Positions 9,339 through 17,738 of a DNA stretch of 64,000 nucleotides are shown here, one piece after another. Under the pieces are notes generated by a model. That model ran no database searches, was not told the origin of the DNA, and saw only the letters and a program-made list of their open reading frames with translations. Each line of letters opens with the position of its first letter. Position 1 is the first letter of the stretch. The stretch is from CATQHW01 sp965243545. GTDB lineage: Bacteria > Spirochaetota > Spirochaetia > SZUA-6 > Bin103. The stretch is from the NCBI GenBank assembly GCA_965243545.1, contig OZ251573.1, positions 1,922,001-1,986,000 of the forward strand, written 5' to 3'. A program made the translations under genes and the position numbers.

Positions 9339-9344
9339 AGGAGG
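9339..9344 (+). promoter_or_regulatory. Strong Shine-Dalgarno AGGAGG of the binding-protein gene
   Basis: AGGAGG lies 8 nt before the ATG at 9353 and fixes the start. Such strong sites occur in this window mainly at exported-protein genes, in contrast to the near-leaderless starts of many cytosolic genes. Confidence 0.8.
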
Positions 9345-9352
9345 ACAACGGA

Positions 9353-11131
9353 ATGAAGAAGCGATCGTCGGCGCGTTCGGCACGGAGGGCGCGTTCGGCG
9401 CTGAAAATCGGGATGGCGGCCGCTCTGGCGGCGGCTCTGGTCCTGGCCGGCTTTCCCGCGTGGGGCGCAGCCCAGACCGAGGACGGCGAGGCGATGGCGG
9501 CCGGGGACTCGATGTACGGCGGCGCCGCATCGCTCTACTTCTGGGGCCAGGACGTGCCGACCGCCGACCTCGGCCTCAATCAGTGGGTCACCCGCATGTA
9601 CATCAGCCCGGTGCTCGAGCGCTTGGTGGAGGCGGACTTCGTGCGGTACGGGCCGCGCGGCACCGGCGAGTTCACCAGCTTCACCAGCGACAACGCGCCG
9701 CAGCAGTACTCGCGCGGGGCGCTGGCCGAGAGTTGGGAGATCACCGCCGACCGGATGGTGTTCAACATCCGCTCCGGCGTGACGTGGGCCGCCGACGGCA
9801 AGGAGCACGTCATGGAGTCCCGCCCCTACACCGCCGAAGACTGCGCGTACGCGCTCAACCGGATCGCCGACTACGGCAGCGGCTGGTGGCGCACCGAGAA
9901 CGGCGGCTTCATCGACTCCATCCACGCCGAGGGCGACGCCTGCGTGGTCGAGACCAGCAGCTTCAGCCCCAGCGGCTTCGCCAACGTCGCCCAGCACGCC
10001 GGCTCCGGGCACTACCCGGCGGAGGTGATCGAAGCGGGCGCCGGCAGCTGGGACAACCTGGTCGGCACCGGACCGTTCCTGCTGAAGGAGGCGGTGGTCG
10101 GTTCCCACATCGCGTTCGAGCGGAACCCCAACTACTGGCGCACCACGACCATCGACGGCGAGGAGCATACGCTGCCGTTCATCGACGAGCTGATCATGCC
10201 GAACCTGCCGGACGAATCGACGCAGATCGCCTCGTTGCGGACCGGCAAGCTCGACGTCATGGGCACCGTGAGCGTCAAGTACCGGGAGACCCTGGCGGAG
10301 ACGTCGCCGGAACTGCAGAGCAGCGGCTGGGTGGAGATCTGGCCGGTGGTGGTGGCGCTCAACATGGAAAACGAGTACCTGGCCAACCGGCAGGTGCGCC
10401 GCGCGCTGATGATGGCGGTCGATCAGGAAGCGATCATCGACGCGGTGTGGGGATACGGAGCGCTCTACAACTTCCCGGTCGACTGGCGCGACGGTTCGAG
10501 CGTGCTGGGCGACTTCGACCAGCTGCCGGAATCGGTCAGGGAGCTGTACCGGTACGACCCGGAAATGGCGCGGCGGACGCTGGCGGACGCCGGCTACCCG
10601 GACGGGTTCGAGATCGACATAGCCTTTACGCCGGCCGCGACCGCCGGCACGCACGGTGAGATAGCCACCATGATGGCCGGGTACTTCGACGCCATCGGCG
10701 TCGATCTGGAGCTGAAGTCGATGGAGCGGACCGCGCTTTCGGCGCTGCGCTCGTCGCGCACCGGCTACGACCTGTTCGCCACCAACTCGTCGTCCAACGA
10801 TCCGTACGGCATGTTCGGGGCGCTGGCCTCGGCCGACGAGTCCAACCCCTGGAACACGCCCAACTACGACAACCCCGAGTTCGGGGCGATGCGCAAGCAG
10901 GCCGGCGCCACGGTCGACGCCGCCGAGCGCAACGCCATCCTCAAGGAGATGTCGCTGATGCTGATGGACGACGTCGCCTACATCCCGATCGGCGCCAGCG
11001 GCCGGTTCGTCTACTGGTGGCCGTGGGTCAGGAACTACTACGGCGAGGCGATGAGCGGCGGCACCAGCGTCGGCCCCTACATGGCGCATCTCTGGATCGA
11101 CCAGGCGCTCAAGGCGGAGATGGGATACTAG
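9353..11131 (+). CDS. ABC transporter substrate-binding protein, family 5 (peptide type)
   Basis: This 592-residue exported protein has a Lys/Arg-rich n-region (KKRSSARSARRARSALK), a hydrophobic stretch ending in AGFPAWGAAQ, and no lipobox Cys, so signal peptidase I cleavage after the AWGA/AQ region is likely. The mature part has SBP family 5 landmarks: LAESWEITADRMVFNIRSGVTWADG-like text, TGPFLLKEAVVGSHIAFERNPNYW, and VRRALMMAVDQEAIIDAVW. It would deliver a peptide or sugar-type ligand to the two upstream permeases. Size is somewhat above the family norm of about 520-550. Confidence 0.92.
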   Translation: MKKRSSARSARRARSALKIGMAAALAAALVLAGFPAWGAAQTEDGEAMAAGDSMYGGAASLYFWGQDVPTADLGLNQWVTRMYISPVLERLVEADFVRYGPRGTGEFTSFTSDNAPQQYSRGALAESWEITADRMVFNIRSGVTWAADGKEHVMESRPYTAEDCAYALNRIADYGSGWWRTENGGFIDSIHAEGDACVVETSSFSPSGFANVAQHAGSGHYPAEVIEAGAGSWDNLVGTGPFLLKEAVVGSHIAFERNPNYWRTTTIDGEEHTLPFIDELIMPNLPDESTQIASLRTGKLDVMGTVSVKYRETLAETSPELQSSGWVEIWPVVVALNMENEYLANRQVRRALMMAVDQEAIIDAVWGYGALYNFPVDWRDGSSVLGDFDQLPESVRELYRYDPEMARRTLADAGYPDGFEIDIAFTPAATAGTHGEIATMMAGYFDAIGVDLELKSMERTALSALRSSRTGYDLFATNSSSNDPYGMFGALASADESNPWNTPNYDNPEFGAMRKQAGATVDAAERNAILKEMSLMLMDDVAYIPIGASGRFVYWWPWVRNYYGEAMSGGTSVGPYMAHLWIDQALKAEMGY

Positions 11132-11151
11132 CCGCGTATTGAGAGCTACGC

Positions 11152-12192
11152 ATGGACCGCGTGCTGTTCATCGGCGGACCGGGCAACATCTCCGCCGGGT
11201 GCGCCGATGAACTGATCGCCGCCGGTCACCCGCTGGCGGTCCTCAAGCGCACCCGGAACGCCGATGAGCGGTTCCGGGACACCGTGCGGTTCTACCGCGG
11301 CGACCGGAGCCGCCCGGCCGACGTGCAGGCGGCGCTGGACGGCTTCCGGCCGGACGTGGTGATCGACTTCGTCTGCTTCGACCCCGAACGGGTGGAGGAG
11401 CTCGGCCGGCTGCTGCCCGGCGCTACGCAGCACTACGTGCTGGTGAGCACGGTCGACGCGTACGGCTACCCGCTGTCCCGCATACCGATGCGCGAAGACG
11501 ATCCCCGGGCGCCCACGCGCAGCCCGTACGGCGCGCAAAAACGGCGTTGCGAAGAGCGCGCCGCCCGGATGGAGGCCGAGTCTGGTCTGCCGGTCACCAT
11601 CGTCCGTCCCACCTACTCGTTCGGCGCGCAGAGCGGCATGATGTCGTTGTTCGCGTGGGGCGGCATGGCGGCGCAGGTTCCCCGGATGCGGGCCGGCATG
11701 CCGGTGCTGGCGCCGGGCGGCGGCAACACGCTCCTGCACGCCAGCTGCGCGCACGACACCGGCCGGATGATCGCGCGCGTGGCGCAGGGGCGCGCGACCG
11801 CGGCCGGCAGGAGCTACACGTGCGGGCGCGACGGCGCCATCACCTTCGACCAGTACCTGCAGCTGGTCGGGCGCGTGCTCGGCGTCGAACCGGACGTGGC
11901 GCACGTGCCGATCGAGGTGCTGTTGGCGATCGATAGCCCGGAGATCGAAGCGAGCTTCGTGCCGTCGCTCACCCGTTACAACACCTGCTTTTCGGTCGAG
12001 GCGTTCAAGCGCGACTTCCCCGGCTTCGAGTGGCGCATGAGCCTGGAGGAAGGGGTCCGGCAGTACGTCGACTGGTATGACCGCCGCGGCCTGTTCGCCG
12101 ACCCCGCGCAGGAGATCTACGAAGACCGGATCATCCGCGCGTGGCGCGCCTGTCTGGCGCGGTTCGCCATGCCGGACGCGGAGGAGACGTGA
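11152..12192 (+). CDS. NAD-dependent epimerase/dehydratase family (extended SDR-like) protein
   Basis: This 346-residue Rossmann protein begins with VLFIGGPGNISAG, an altered GxxGxxG dinucleotide loop. The catalytic Tyr-Lys pair appears as SPYGAQKRRCEE, and a Ser/Thr lies in VSTVDAYGY. The family modifies nucleotide sugars or reduces/epimerises sugars, and the substrate cannot be read from sequence. The TGA overlaps the ATG of the GH127 gene (TGATG), so it probably serves the same pathway, arabinose- or uronate-type sugar handling. Just upstream is the binding-protein gene, ending 20 nt away, so all may form one operon. Confidence 0.8.
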   Translation: MDRVLFIGGPGNISAGCADELIAAGHPLAVLKRTRNADERFRDTVRFYRGDRSRPADVQAALDGFRPDVVIDFVCFDPERVEELGRLLPGATQHYVLVSTVDAYGYPLSRIPMREDDPRAPTRSPYGAQKRRCEERAARMEAESGLPVTIVRPTYSFGAQSGMMSLFAWGGMAAQVPRMRAGMPVLAPGGGNTLLHASCAHDTGRMIARVAQGRATAAGRSYTCGRDGAITFDQYLQLVGRVLGVEPDVAHVPIEVLLAIDSPEIEASFVPSLTRYNTCFSVEAFKRDFPGFEWRMSLEEGVRQYVDWYDRRGLFADPAQEIYEDRIIRAWRACLARFAMPDAEET

Positions 12193-14093
12193 TGACTCAG
12201 CACGCCAAGATGCGGGGGCCGGCGGCCGGGCAGAGCCGCTGGACCGGCGGCTTCTGGGCGGACCGCTTCGCCCTCTGCCACCGTACGATTCTGCCGAGCA
12301 TGCGCCGGGCGCTCGAAGACCCGGCCAACACGGCGCGCCTGTCCTACTTCCGCATCGCCGCCGGCCTGGAGTCCGGCGAGCACCGCGGGACCAACTGGAG
12401 CGACGGCGATTGCTACAAGTGGTTGGAGGCGATGGCGCACGTCTACGGCGTCACCGGCGATGCGGAGTTGGACCGGCAGATGGACCAGGTGATCGGCTGG
12501 ATAGCCGGCGCCCAGCAGCCGGACGGGTACCTCAACACGCAGATCACGCTCAACCCCGCCAAGCGGCGCTGGCAGGACGTCCACGACCACGAACTGTACA
12601 ACGTCGGGCACTGCTTCACGGCCGCCGCCGCGCACTTCGAGGCGACCGGCAAGCGGAGCCTGCTGCAGGTGGCGGCCCGGCTGGCCGACTACCTGCACGG
12701 CGTGTTTGCGCCGACGCCGCCGGCGCTCGCCAACTTTGGCTTCAACCCGTCGCAGATCGTCGGCCTGGTCGACCTGTACCGCGCGACCGGCGACCGGCGC
12801 TACCTCGACCTGGCGGACATCTTCGTGACCAACCGCGGCTCGGCGCCCGACCCCGGCGTCAACGGCGACCAGAATCAGGATCGCGTGCCGCTCCGCGAAG
12901 AGACCGCCGCGGTCGGGCACGCGGTCACCGCGACCTATCTGTGGGCGGGCGCCGCCGACGTCTACGCCGAGACCGGCGAACCCGCCCTGCGGAACGCCCT
13001 GGAGCGCATCTGGCGCGACGTCGTCACCACCAAACTGTACGTGACCGGCGCGGTCGGCGCTCACCACTACGGCGCCTCGATCCGGCGCGATCCCGTGCAC
13101 GAGGCGTTCGGCCTGCCGCACGAGCTCCCCAACGCCACCGCCTACACCGAGACCTGCGCCAACATCGGGCAGGCCATGTGGGCGCTCCGCATGGCCGCCA
13201 TCACCGGCGACGCCGCCTACGCCGACGTGCTGGAGCAGGTGATCTACAACAGCGGCTTGTCGGGGATGAGCGCCGACGGCACGCGGTTCTGCTACACCAA
13301 CCCGCTCCGCTGGTACGGCGCCGAGCACCCCCTGCTGAGCCATGACACCGCCGAGCGGTGGTTCACCCACCACTGCTACTGCTGCCCGCCGCAGGTCGCC
13401 CGCACCATCGCCAAGCTGCACCGATGGGCGTACGGGCTGGCCGACGACGCGGTGTGGGTCCACCTCTACGGCGGCAGCCGCCTGGAGACCGAGGTCGCCG
13501 GCGGCCGGCTGGCGCTCACGCAGGAGACCGACTACCCGTGGGACGGCGCGGTCACCGTCACCATCCGGGAAGCGCCGCCGCAGCCGTTCACGTTGCGCCT
13601 GCGGGTGCCCGGGTGGGCGCGGGGCGCGGAGCTGCGCGCGGCCGGAACGGCGGTCCCGGCGGTGCCGGGCGCCTACGCCGGCGTGCGGCGGCGCTGGCGG
13701 GCGGGAGAGTCGGCCATCCTCACGCTACCGATGCGCGCCGAGCTGGTCACCGCCCATCCGCGGCTGGAACAGAACCGGAATCAGGCTGCGGTGGTGCGCG
13801 GCCCGGTGGTGTACTGCCTGGAGCAGGTCGATCTGGACGACGGAACGCCGCTCGACCAGATCCATCTGCCGCGCGGCTTCGCGCCGGCGGCGCGCTACCG
13901 GCCCGATCTGCTCGGCGGCGTCGCAGTGCTGGAGGGGACGGCGGTCCGGGCCGGAGGGGCGGCATGGAACGGCGCGCTCTACCGCCGGGGCGAGGCGCGC
14001 AACCCGCAGCCGGCGCCGGTCCGCATGATCCCCTACTTCGCCTGGCGCAACCGGGGCGACTGCGCCATGGCGGTCTGGCTGCCGCTGGCCTGA
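12192..14093 (+). CDS. GH127 beta-L-arabinofuranosidase family protein (DUF1680)
   Basis: This 633-residue protein is a probable exo-glycosidase with an (alpha/alpha)6 barrel and C-terminal beta domains. The zinc-thiolate centre of the family is intact: a TETCANIG segment carrying the Glu and first Cys, and HHCYCCPP carrying the further cysteines, including the catalytic one. The C-terminal half has LRLRVPGWARGAEL and NRNQAAVVRGPVVYCLEQ, also family-typical. No signal peptide is present, so it acts on imported oligosaccharides. The ATG at 12192 overlaps the TGA of the epimerase gene. GH127/146 enzymes mostly remove L-arabinofuranose; exact linkage is inference. Confidence 0.9.
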   Translation: MTQHAKMRGPAAGQSRWTGGFWADRFALCHRTILPSMRRALEDPANTARLSYFRIAAGLESGEHRGTNWSDGDCYKWLEAMAHVYGVTGDAELDRQMDQVIGWIAGAQQPDGYLNTQITLNPAKRRWQDVHDHELYNVGHCFTAAAAHFEATGKRSLLQVAARLADYLHGVFAPTPPALANFGFNPSQIVGLVDLYRATGDRRYLDLADIFVTNRGSAPDPGVNGDQNQDRVPLREETAAVGHAVTATYLWAGAADVYAETGEPALRNALERIWRDVVTTKLYVTGAVGAHHYGASIRRDPVHEAFGLPHELPNATAYTETCANIGQAMWALRMAAITGDAAYADVLEQVIYNSGLSGMSADGTRFCYTNPLRWYGAEHPLLSHDTAERWFTHHCYCCPPQVARTIAKLHRWAYGLADDAVWVHLYGGSRLETEVAGGRLALTQETDYPWDGAVTVTIREAPPQPFTLRLRVPGWARGAELRAAGTAVPAVPGAYAGVRRRWRAGESAILTLPMRAELVTAHPRLEQNRNQAAVVRGPVVYCLEQVDLDDGTPLDQIHLPRGFAPAARYRPDLLGGVAVLEGTAVRAGGAAWNGALYRRGEARNPQPAPVRMIPYFAWRNRGDCAMAVWLPLA

Positions 14094-14156
14094 GCCGCGG
14101 CGGCGTGAGCGGGCGGCGCCTGAGCCGGCCCGGCGCGCGCGGGCCGCCGTTCGGGG

Positions 14157-14162
14157 TATAGT
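14157..14162 (+). promoter_or_regulatory. -10 box TATAGT of thrS
   Basis: TATAGT ends 5 nt before the ATG at 14168, which would place the transcription start on or next to the first base of the start codon. No ribosome binding site exists, so thrS looks leaderless. Confidence 0.6.
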
Positions 14163-14167
14163 CGCCT

Positions 14168-16036
14168 ATGGCGAACGAGGCTGAGCAACAGCGGCTGTAC
14201 CGGGTGCGCCACAGCTTGGCGCACGTGATGGCGCAGGCGGTGGTCGAACGCTACCCGCAGGCCAAGATGGGCATAGGCCCGCCGATCGACACCGGCTTCT
14301 ACTACGACTTCGACCTGGGGACCGGCGGCGACGGCCGGCCGCGCTCCTTCACCCCCGAAGACGTCGACGGGATCGAACGGCGCATGCGGCAGATCATCGG
14401 CGCGCGCTACCCGTTCGAGTACCGAGAGCTGAGCGCTGACGAGGCGCGCGCCCGGTTCGCCGATCAGCCCTACAAGCTGGAGCTGATCGACGCGATCCTG
14501 GCCGGCGGCGCCGACGAATACGGCCGGGACTCCGACCGGCCGGACCGGGACAGGCCAGACCGGGACCAGCCGGACCGAGACAGGGCGGCCGGGCCGGTCC
14601 TCAGCACCTTCCGGCAGAGCGGCTTCGAGGACCTGTGCCGCGGCCCGCACGTCGAGCACACCGGTCAGATCCCGGCCGACGCCTTCGCGCTGCAGAGCGT
14701 GGCCGGCGCCTACTGGCGCGGCGACGAGCGCAAGCCGATGCTGCAGCGCATCTACGGCACCGCCTGGCTCCGCAAGCAGGACCTGCGCGCGCACCTGCAG
14801 ATGCTGGAGGAGATGAAGAAACGCGACCACCGCCGCCTGGGCCGCGACCTGCAGCTGTTCACCTTCGACGACGAGGTCGGCCCCGGGCTGCCGCTCTGGC
14901 TGCCGCGCGGCGCGGTGCTGATCGAGGAGCTGGAAAAGCTGGCCAAGGAGGTGGAGTTCGCCGCCGGCTACGACCGCGTCCGCACGCCGCACCTCGCCAA
15001 GGAGGCGCTGTTTCGGCGCAGCGGCCACCTGCCCTACTACGCCGAGAGCATGTATCCGCCGATGCAGGCGGAAGGACTCTCCTACTACCTCAAGCCGATG
15101 AACTGCCCCTTCCACCACAAGATCTTCGCCGAGCGGCCGCGCAGCTACCGCGAGCTGCCGATGCGCCTGGCCGAATACGGCACCTGCTACCGCTACGAGC
15201 AGTCCGGTGAGCTGTACGGCCTGATGCGGGTCCGCTCGATCCAGCAGAACGACGCCCACATCTACTGCTCCGAAGAGCAGTTCGAGGACGAGTTCCTGGC
15301 CGTGGTCGACATGTACCTGAGCTACTTCGAGTTGCTCGGCGTCGACCGCTACGGCATGCGGCTCAGCACCCACCACGAGCGCGGCCTCGGCAAGAAGTAC
15401 GTCGACGACCCGCGCCTCTGGCGCAAGACCGAGGAGATGGTGCGGCGCGCCATGCAGCGCTCCGGCGTGCCGTACGAGGAGGTCGCCGACGAAGCCGCCT
15501 TCTACGGTCCCAAGATCGACGTGCAGGTGTGGAGCGCCGCCGGCCGTGAGTTCAGCCTGGCGACCAACCAGGTCGACTTCGCGGCGCCGCCCCGCTTCGA
15601 CCTGACGTTCGTCAACAGCCGCGGCGAGCAGGAGACGCCGCTGTGCATCCACCGCGCGCCGCTCGGCTCGCACGAGCGGTTCATCGGCTTCCTGATCGAA
15701 CACTTCGCCGGCAGCTTCCCGGTGTGGCTGGCGCCGGAGCAGGTGCGCGTGGTGCCGATCACGCAGGAGCACCACGACGCCGCCCGCGAGCTGGCCGCCG
15801 CCCTGCGCAAGTTCGGCATCCGCGCGCAGGCCGATCTGGGCGCCGAGCGCATGAACCGCAAGATCCGCGAAGCGCAGGTGATGAAGGTCCCGTACATGGC
15901 GGTGATCGGCGGGCGCGAGGTGGCCGAGGGGACCGTCGCGCTCCGCACCCGCGCCGGCGCGCGCGAGACGCTGGCCCGGCAGGCGTTCATCGACCGCGTG
16001 CGGGACCGCATCGCCGCCCGCTCGCGCGAGCTGTGA
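14168..16036 (+). CDS. thrS: Threonine--tRNA ligase lacking the TGS domain
   Basis: This class II synthetase charges tRNA-Thr. It begins directly in the editing (N2) domain with RVRHSLAHVMAQAVVERYP, so the usual N-terminal TGS/ubiquitin-like domain is missing, as I recall for spirochaete enzymes such as Borrelia. The editing-site Cys region appears as GFEDLCRGPHVEHTG. Catalytic-core motifs are LKPMNCPFHHKIF (zinc Cys and motif 2 region), STHHERGLGKKYV and HRAPLGSHERFIGFLIEHF (motif 3), followed by the anticodon-binding domain. An Asp/Arg/Pro-rich insert (residues about 119-139) interrupts the editing domain. The 74-nt gap upstream holds a TATAGT box 5 nt before ATG. Confidence 0.96.
   Translation: MANEAEQQRLYRVRHSLAHVMAQAVVERYPQAKMGIGPPIDTGFYYDFDLGTGGDGRPRSFTPEDVDGIERRMRQIIGARYPFEYRELSADEARARFADQPYKLELIDAILAGGADEYGRDSDRPDRDRPDRDQPDRDRAAGPVLSTFRQSGFEDLCRGPHVEHTGQIPADAFALQSVAGAYWRGDERKPMLQRIYGTAWLRKQDLRAHLQMLEEMKKRDHRRLGRDLQLFTFDDEVGPGLPLWLPRGAVLIEELEKLAKEVEFAAGYDRVRTPHLAKEALFRRSGHLPYYAESMYPPMQAEGLSYYLKPMNCPFHHKIFAERPRSYRELPMRLAEYGTCYRYEQSGELYGLMRVRSIQQNDAHIYCSEEQFEDEFLAVVDMYLSYFELLGVDRYGMRLSTHHERGLGKKYVDDPRLWRKTEEMVRRAMQRSGVPYEEVADEAAFYGPKIDVQVWSAAGREFSLATNQVDFAAPPRFDLTFVNSRGEQETPLCIHRAPLGSHERFIGFLIEHFAGSFPVWLAPEQVRVVPITQEHHDAARELAAALRKFGIRAQADLGAERMNRKIREAQVMKVPYMAVIGGREVAEGTVALRTRAGARETLARQAFIDRVRDRIAARSREL
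14529..14584 (+). repeat. Imperfect tandem repeat encoding (D/R-x)DRPDRD units inside thrS
   Basis: Near-identical 15-18-nt units of the ccggaccgggacag type repeat about four times in frame and encode Asp-Arg-Pro-Asp-Arg-Asp words in the editing domain of ThrRS. The length can vary in-frame without breaking the protein. It is absent from canonical ThrRS sequences. Confidence 0.6.
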
Positions 16037-16055
16037 CCGATCCGCCCGTTTGTGG

Positions 16056-16061
16056 TATACT
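16056..16061 (+). promoter_or_regulatory. -10 box TATACT of the tRNA-Arg gene
   Basis: TATACT ends 9 nt before the first base of the tRNA. Because a tRNA gene needs no ribosome binding site, this box is an internal reference for what a real -10 element looks like in this genome, and it resembles the hexamers found next to start codons elsewhere in the window. Confidence 0.6.
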
Positions 16062-16070
16062 CCCCTCGCA

Positions 16071-16144
16071 GGGCAATTAGCTCAGCTGGATAGAGCGCTG
16101 GCCTCCGGAGCCAGAGGTCGTGGGTTCGAATCCCGCATTGCCCG
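16071..16144 (+). tRNA. tRNA-Arg (anticodon CCG)
   Basis: A full cloverleaf can be drawn: acceptor GGGCAAT/ATTGCCC, D stem GCTC/GAGC, anticodon stem CTGGC/GCCAG with loop CTCCGGA, and T stem GTGGG/CCCGC with loop TTCGAAT. The anticodon CCG reads CGG codons for arginine, and the discriminator base is G. The 3' CCA is not encoded. A DUF2283 gene begins 25 nt downstream. No integrase gene or repeated 3' end was seen to suggest use as an attachment site. Confidence 0.95.
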
Positions 16145-16169
16145 TCTGAGTTGCGTACCGGAGTGAGCC

Positions 16170-16388
16170 GTGCGAGTCGGAGTCGATAAGGAGGCCGATG
16201 CGCTGTACTTCCGGCTTGATGAGAGCCGGATCGTGGAATCGGAAGAGATCAGGCCGGGGGTCATCTTCGACTACGACGACCAGGATCAGGTCGTCGGCGT
16301 GGAGTTCCTGAGTATCTCCAAGCGGGCGGCGGAGAACGAGCTGGCGTCCATCGAGTTCACGACGGCGCCGTTGGGGTCTGGCCGGTAG
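16170..16388 (+). CDS. DUF2283 family small protein
   Basis: This 72-residue protein starts at GTG. It carries the family pattern of DUF2283: VDKEADALYFRLDESRIVESEEIRPGVIFDYDDQDQVVGVEFLSIS, a compact beta-rich fold of unknown function. DUF2283 genes often sit beside small DUF4258-type genes in toxin-antitoxin-like pairs, but no partner is adjacent here. Its last 32 bases overlap the 3' end of the convergent aldolase gene (16357-16388), so each coding sequence constrains the other. It may be read through from the tRNA promoter. Confidence 0.75.
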   Translation: MRVGVDKEADALYFRLDESRIVESEEIRPGVIFDYDDQDQVVGVEFLSISKRAAENELASIEFTTAPLGSGR

Positions 16389-17304
16389 CGCGCGCGGCCG
16401 GGTCGCCGAAGACTTGGCGGACGGTGGACTGCACGGCTTCGCGCGCCGCTCCGCGTAGCGGCGGGCGGGGACGGCGCAGCCGGGCGTTGGGGACCAGCCC
16501 ATGCAGCTCCATCGCCACCTTGACGCTCTCCAGCCAGCCGTGCTCGACGGCCACCGGCAGCCACCGGTCCTCGTAGCGCTCCACCATCGCCCACGCCGCC
16601 GCCGTGTCGCCGGCCTGCAGGCGCCCGTAGAAGCGCAACGCCAAGTCGGGCCGGAACGGCGCAACCGTGCACAGATAGGCGGCGCCGCCGAGCGGATGGC
16701 CGAACATGAAGTTGCGCATCTGGCCGCCGCTGATCACGGCGAAGTTCCGGCCGGCGGTCGCGCGCAGCAGGTCGTAGTAGGCGTAGAACGGATCGCCGTC
16801 GTTCTTGATGCCGACGATCTCCTCACGCGCGGCCAGCTCGCGCACCGCCGCCACCGGGTACGGGTCCGGCCACGCGCCCCACAGCAGCAACGGGATGCCG
16901 GCGGCGCCGCGGATGGCGTCGAAGTAGCCGACCAGCACCTCCCGTTCCTGGCCGAGCCACGGGTTGATCTGCACCTTGACCGCGTCGGCGCCGGCCTCCT
17001 CGGCGTGACGCAGGAACCGGCGGCACTCGTCGATGCTCCAGTAGCCGGTCGAGGTCACGAACAGTGAGCGGCCGGCCACGGTGCGCGCGAACAGCTCGGT
17101 GAGCCGCCATATCTCGTCGGCCGACAGCGCGGCGAACTCGCTGCTGCCGTAGGTGAGCAGCACGACCGGGACGCCCTGCCCGCACAGCCAGTCGACGTAG
17201 CGGCGCATCGCCGGGTAGTCGACCGAATCGTCTTCGGCAAAGCAGACGTTGACCGGCACGACCGGCCCCTTGAGGCGGTCGGCGACCTCCGCGTAGCGGC
17301 TCAC
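16357..17304 (-). CDS. Dihydrodipicolinate synthase / N-acetylneuraminate lyase family aldolase
   Basis: This 315-residue TIM-barrel aldolase forms a Schiff base with a 2-keto acid. The family's glycine-rich pyruvate-binding segment appears as LLTYGSSEFAALSADE, and the Schiff-base Lys lies in EEIVGIKNDGD. The substrate may be a keto-sugar acid or sialic acid rather than aspartate semialdehyde, because the context is glycan catabolism and no lysine-pathway genes are near; that is inference. GTG 17304 is chosen because it overlaps the TGA of the cupin gene (GTGA), a coupled start. The C-terminal tail is Pro/Arg-rich and overlaps the convergent DUF2283 gene. Confidence 0.85.
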   Translation of the reverse strand: MSRYAEVADRLKGPVVPVNVCFAEDDSVDYPAMRRYVDWLCGQGVPVVLLTYGSSEFAALSADEIWRLTELFARTVAGRSLFVTSTGYWSIDECRRFLRHAEEAGADAVKVQINPWLGQEREVLVGYFDAIRGAAGIPLLLWGAWPDPYPVAAVRELAAREEIVGIKNDGDPFYAYYDLLRATAGRNFAVISGGQMRNFMFGHPLGGAAYLCTVAPFRPDLALRFYGRLQAGDTAAAWAMVERYEDRWLPVAVEHGWLESVKVAMELHGLVPNARLRRPRPPLRGAAREAVQSTVRQVFGDPAARATGQTPTAPS

Positions 17305-17675
17305 GGACGCGCTCCGGCGCTGCCGGCCGCCCGGTAGTGGAACAGCATCCGCACCGTCTCCTCGATCTGCCACGTGCAGCGGCTGCCGGCGCGGATCAGG
17401 ATGGCCTGCCCGGCGCGGTAGACGGCGCTACGGCCGTCCTGGTCGGTGATGCGCACGCGGCCGGCGACCAAGTGGATCAGCTCGTCGCCGGCGTAGGCGG
17501 ACCGGAACGCGCCGGGCGTGCAGGTCCACACGGCGATCCAGGTTCGGCCGTCGGCGGCGCGGTACAGGTCCCGCGCCGCCGCCTGCGGCCGGCCGGCGAC
17601 CACCTGCGCCTCCGCGATCGGCCACGGGTCCAGGTCGTCGGTCATCACGTCGAGCACCGGGATCGGCGAACCCAT
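17301..17675 (-). CDS. Cupin-domain protein (DUF861/cupin_3-like)
   Basis: This 124-residue single cupin barrel has TWIAVWTCTPGAFRSAYAGDELIHLVAGRVRITDQDG as its first cupin motif and VYRAGQAILIRAGSRCTWQIEE as its second, the pattern of the DUF861/EutQ-like group. The metal-binding His set of classical cupins is reduced, as usual in this group. It probably acts on, or senses, a small acid or sugar together with the downstream aldolase, which is coupled by a 4-nt overlap. The start at 17675 fits a GACAAT hexamer (17683-17688) 7 nt upstream. It is divergent from the LplB permease operon, sharing about 60 nt of regulatory DNA. Confidence 0.75.
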   Translation of the reverse strand: MGSPIPVLDVMTDDLDPWPIAEAQVVAGRPQAAARDLYRAADGRTWIAVWTCTPGAFRSAYAGDELIHLVAGRVRITDQDGRSAVYRAGQAILIRAGSRCTWQIEETVRMLFHYRAAGSAGARP

Positions 17676-17724
17676 GGCGCCGATTGTCCACGTCCGGAGG
17701 CTGCGCCGCAACGCGGTCCCGTGC

Positions 17725-17730
17725 TATGGT
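17725..17730 (+). promoter_or_regulatory. -10-like box TATGGT before the first LplB operon
   Basis: TATGGT ends 8 nt before GTG 17739 and 17 nt before ATG 17748. No Shine-Dalgarno is visible, so the GTG is favoured as a near-leaderless start. Confidence 0.4.
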
Positions 17731-17738
17731 GCGCGCGG

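Noticed and set aside
16071..16170. tRNA-Arg as an integration site
   Set aside because: No integrase and no second copy of the tRNA 3' end was seen nearby; the downstream genes look native.
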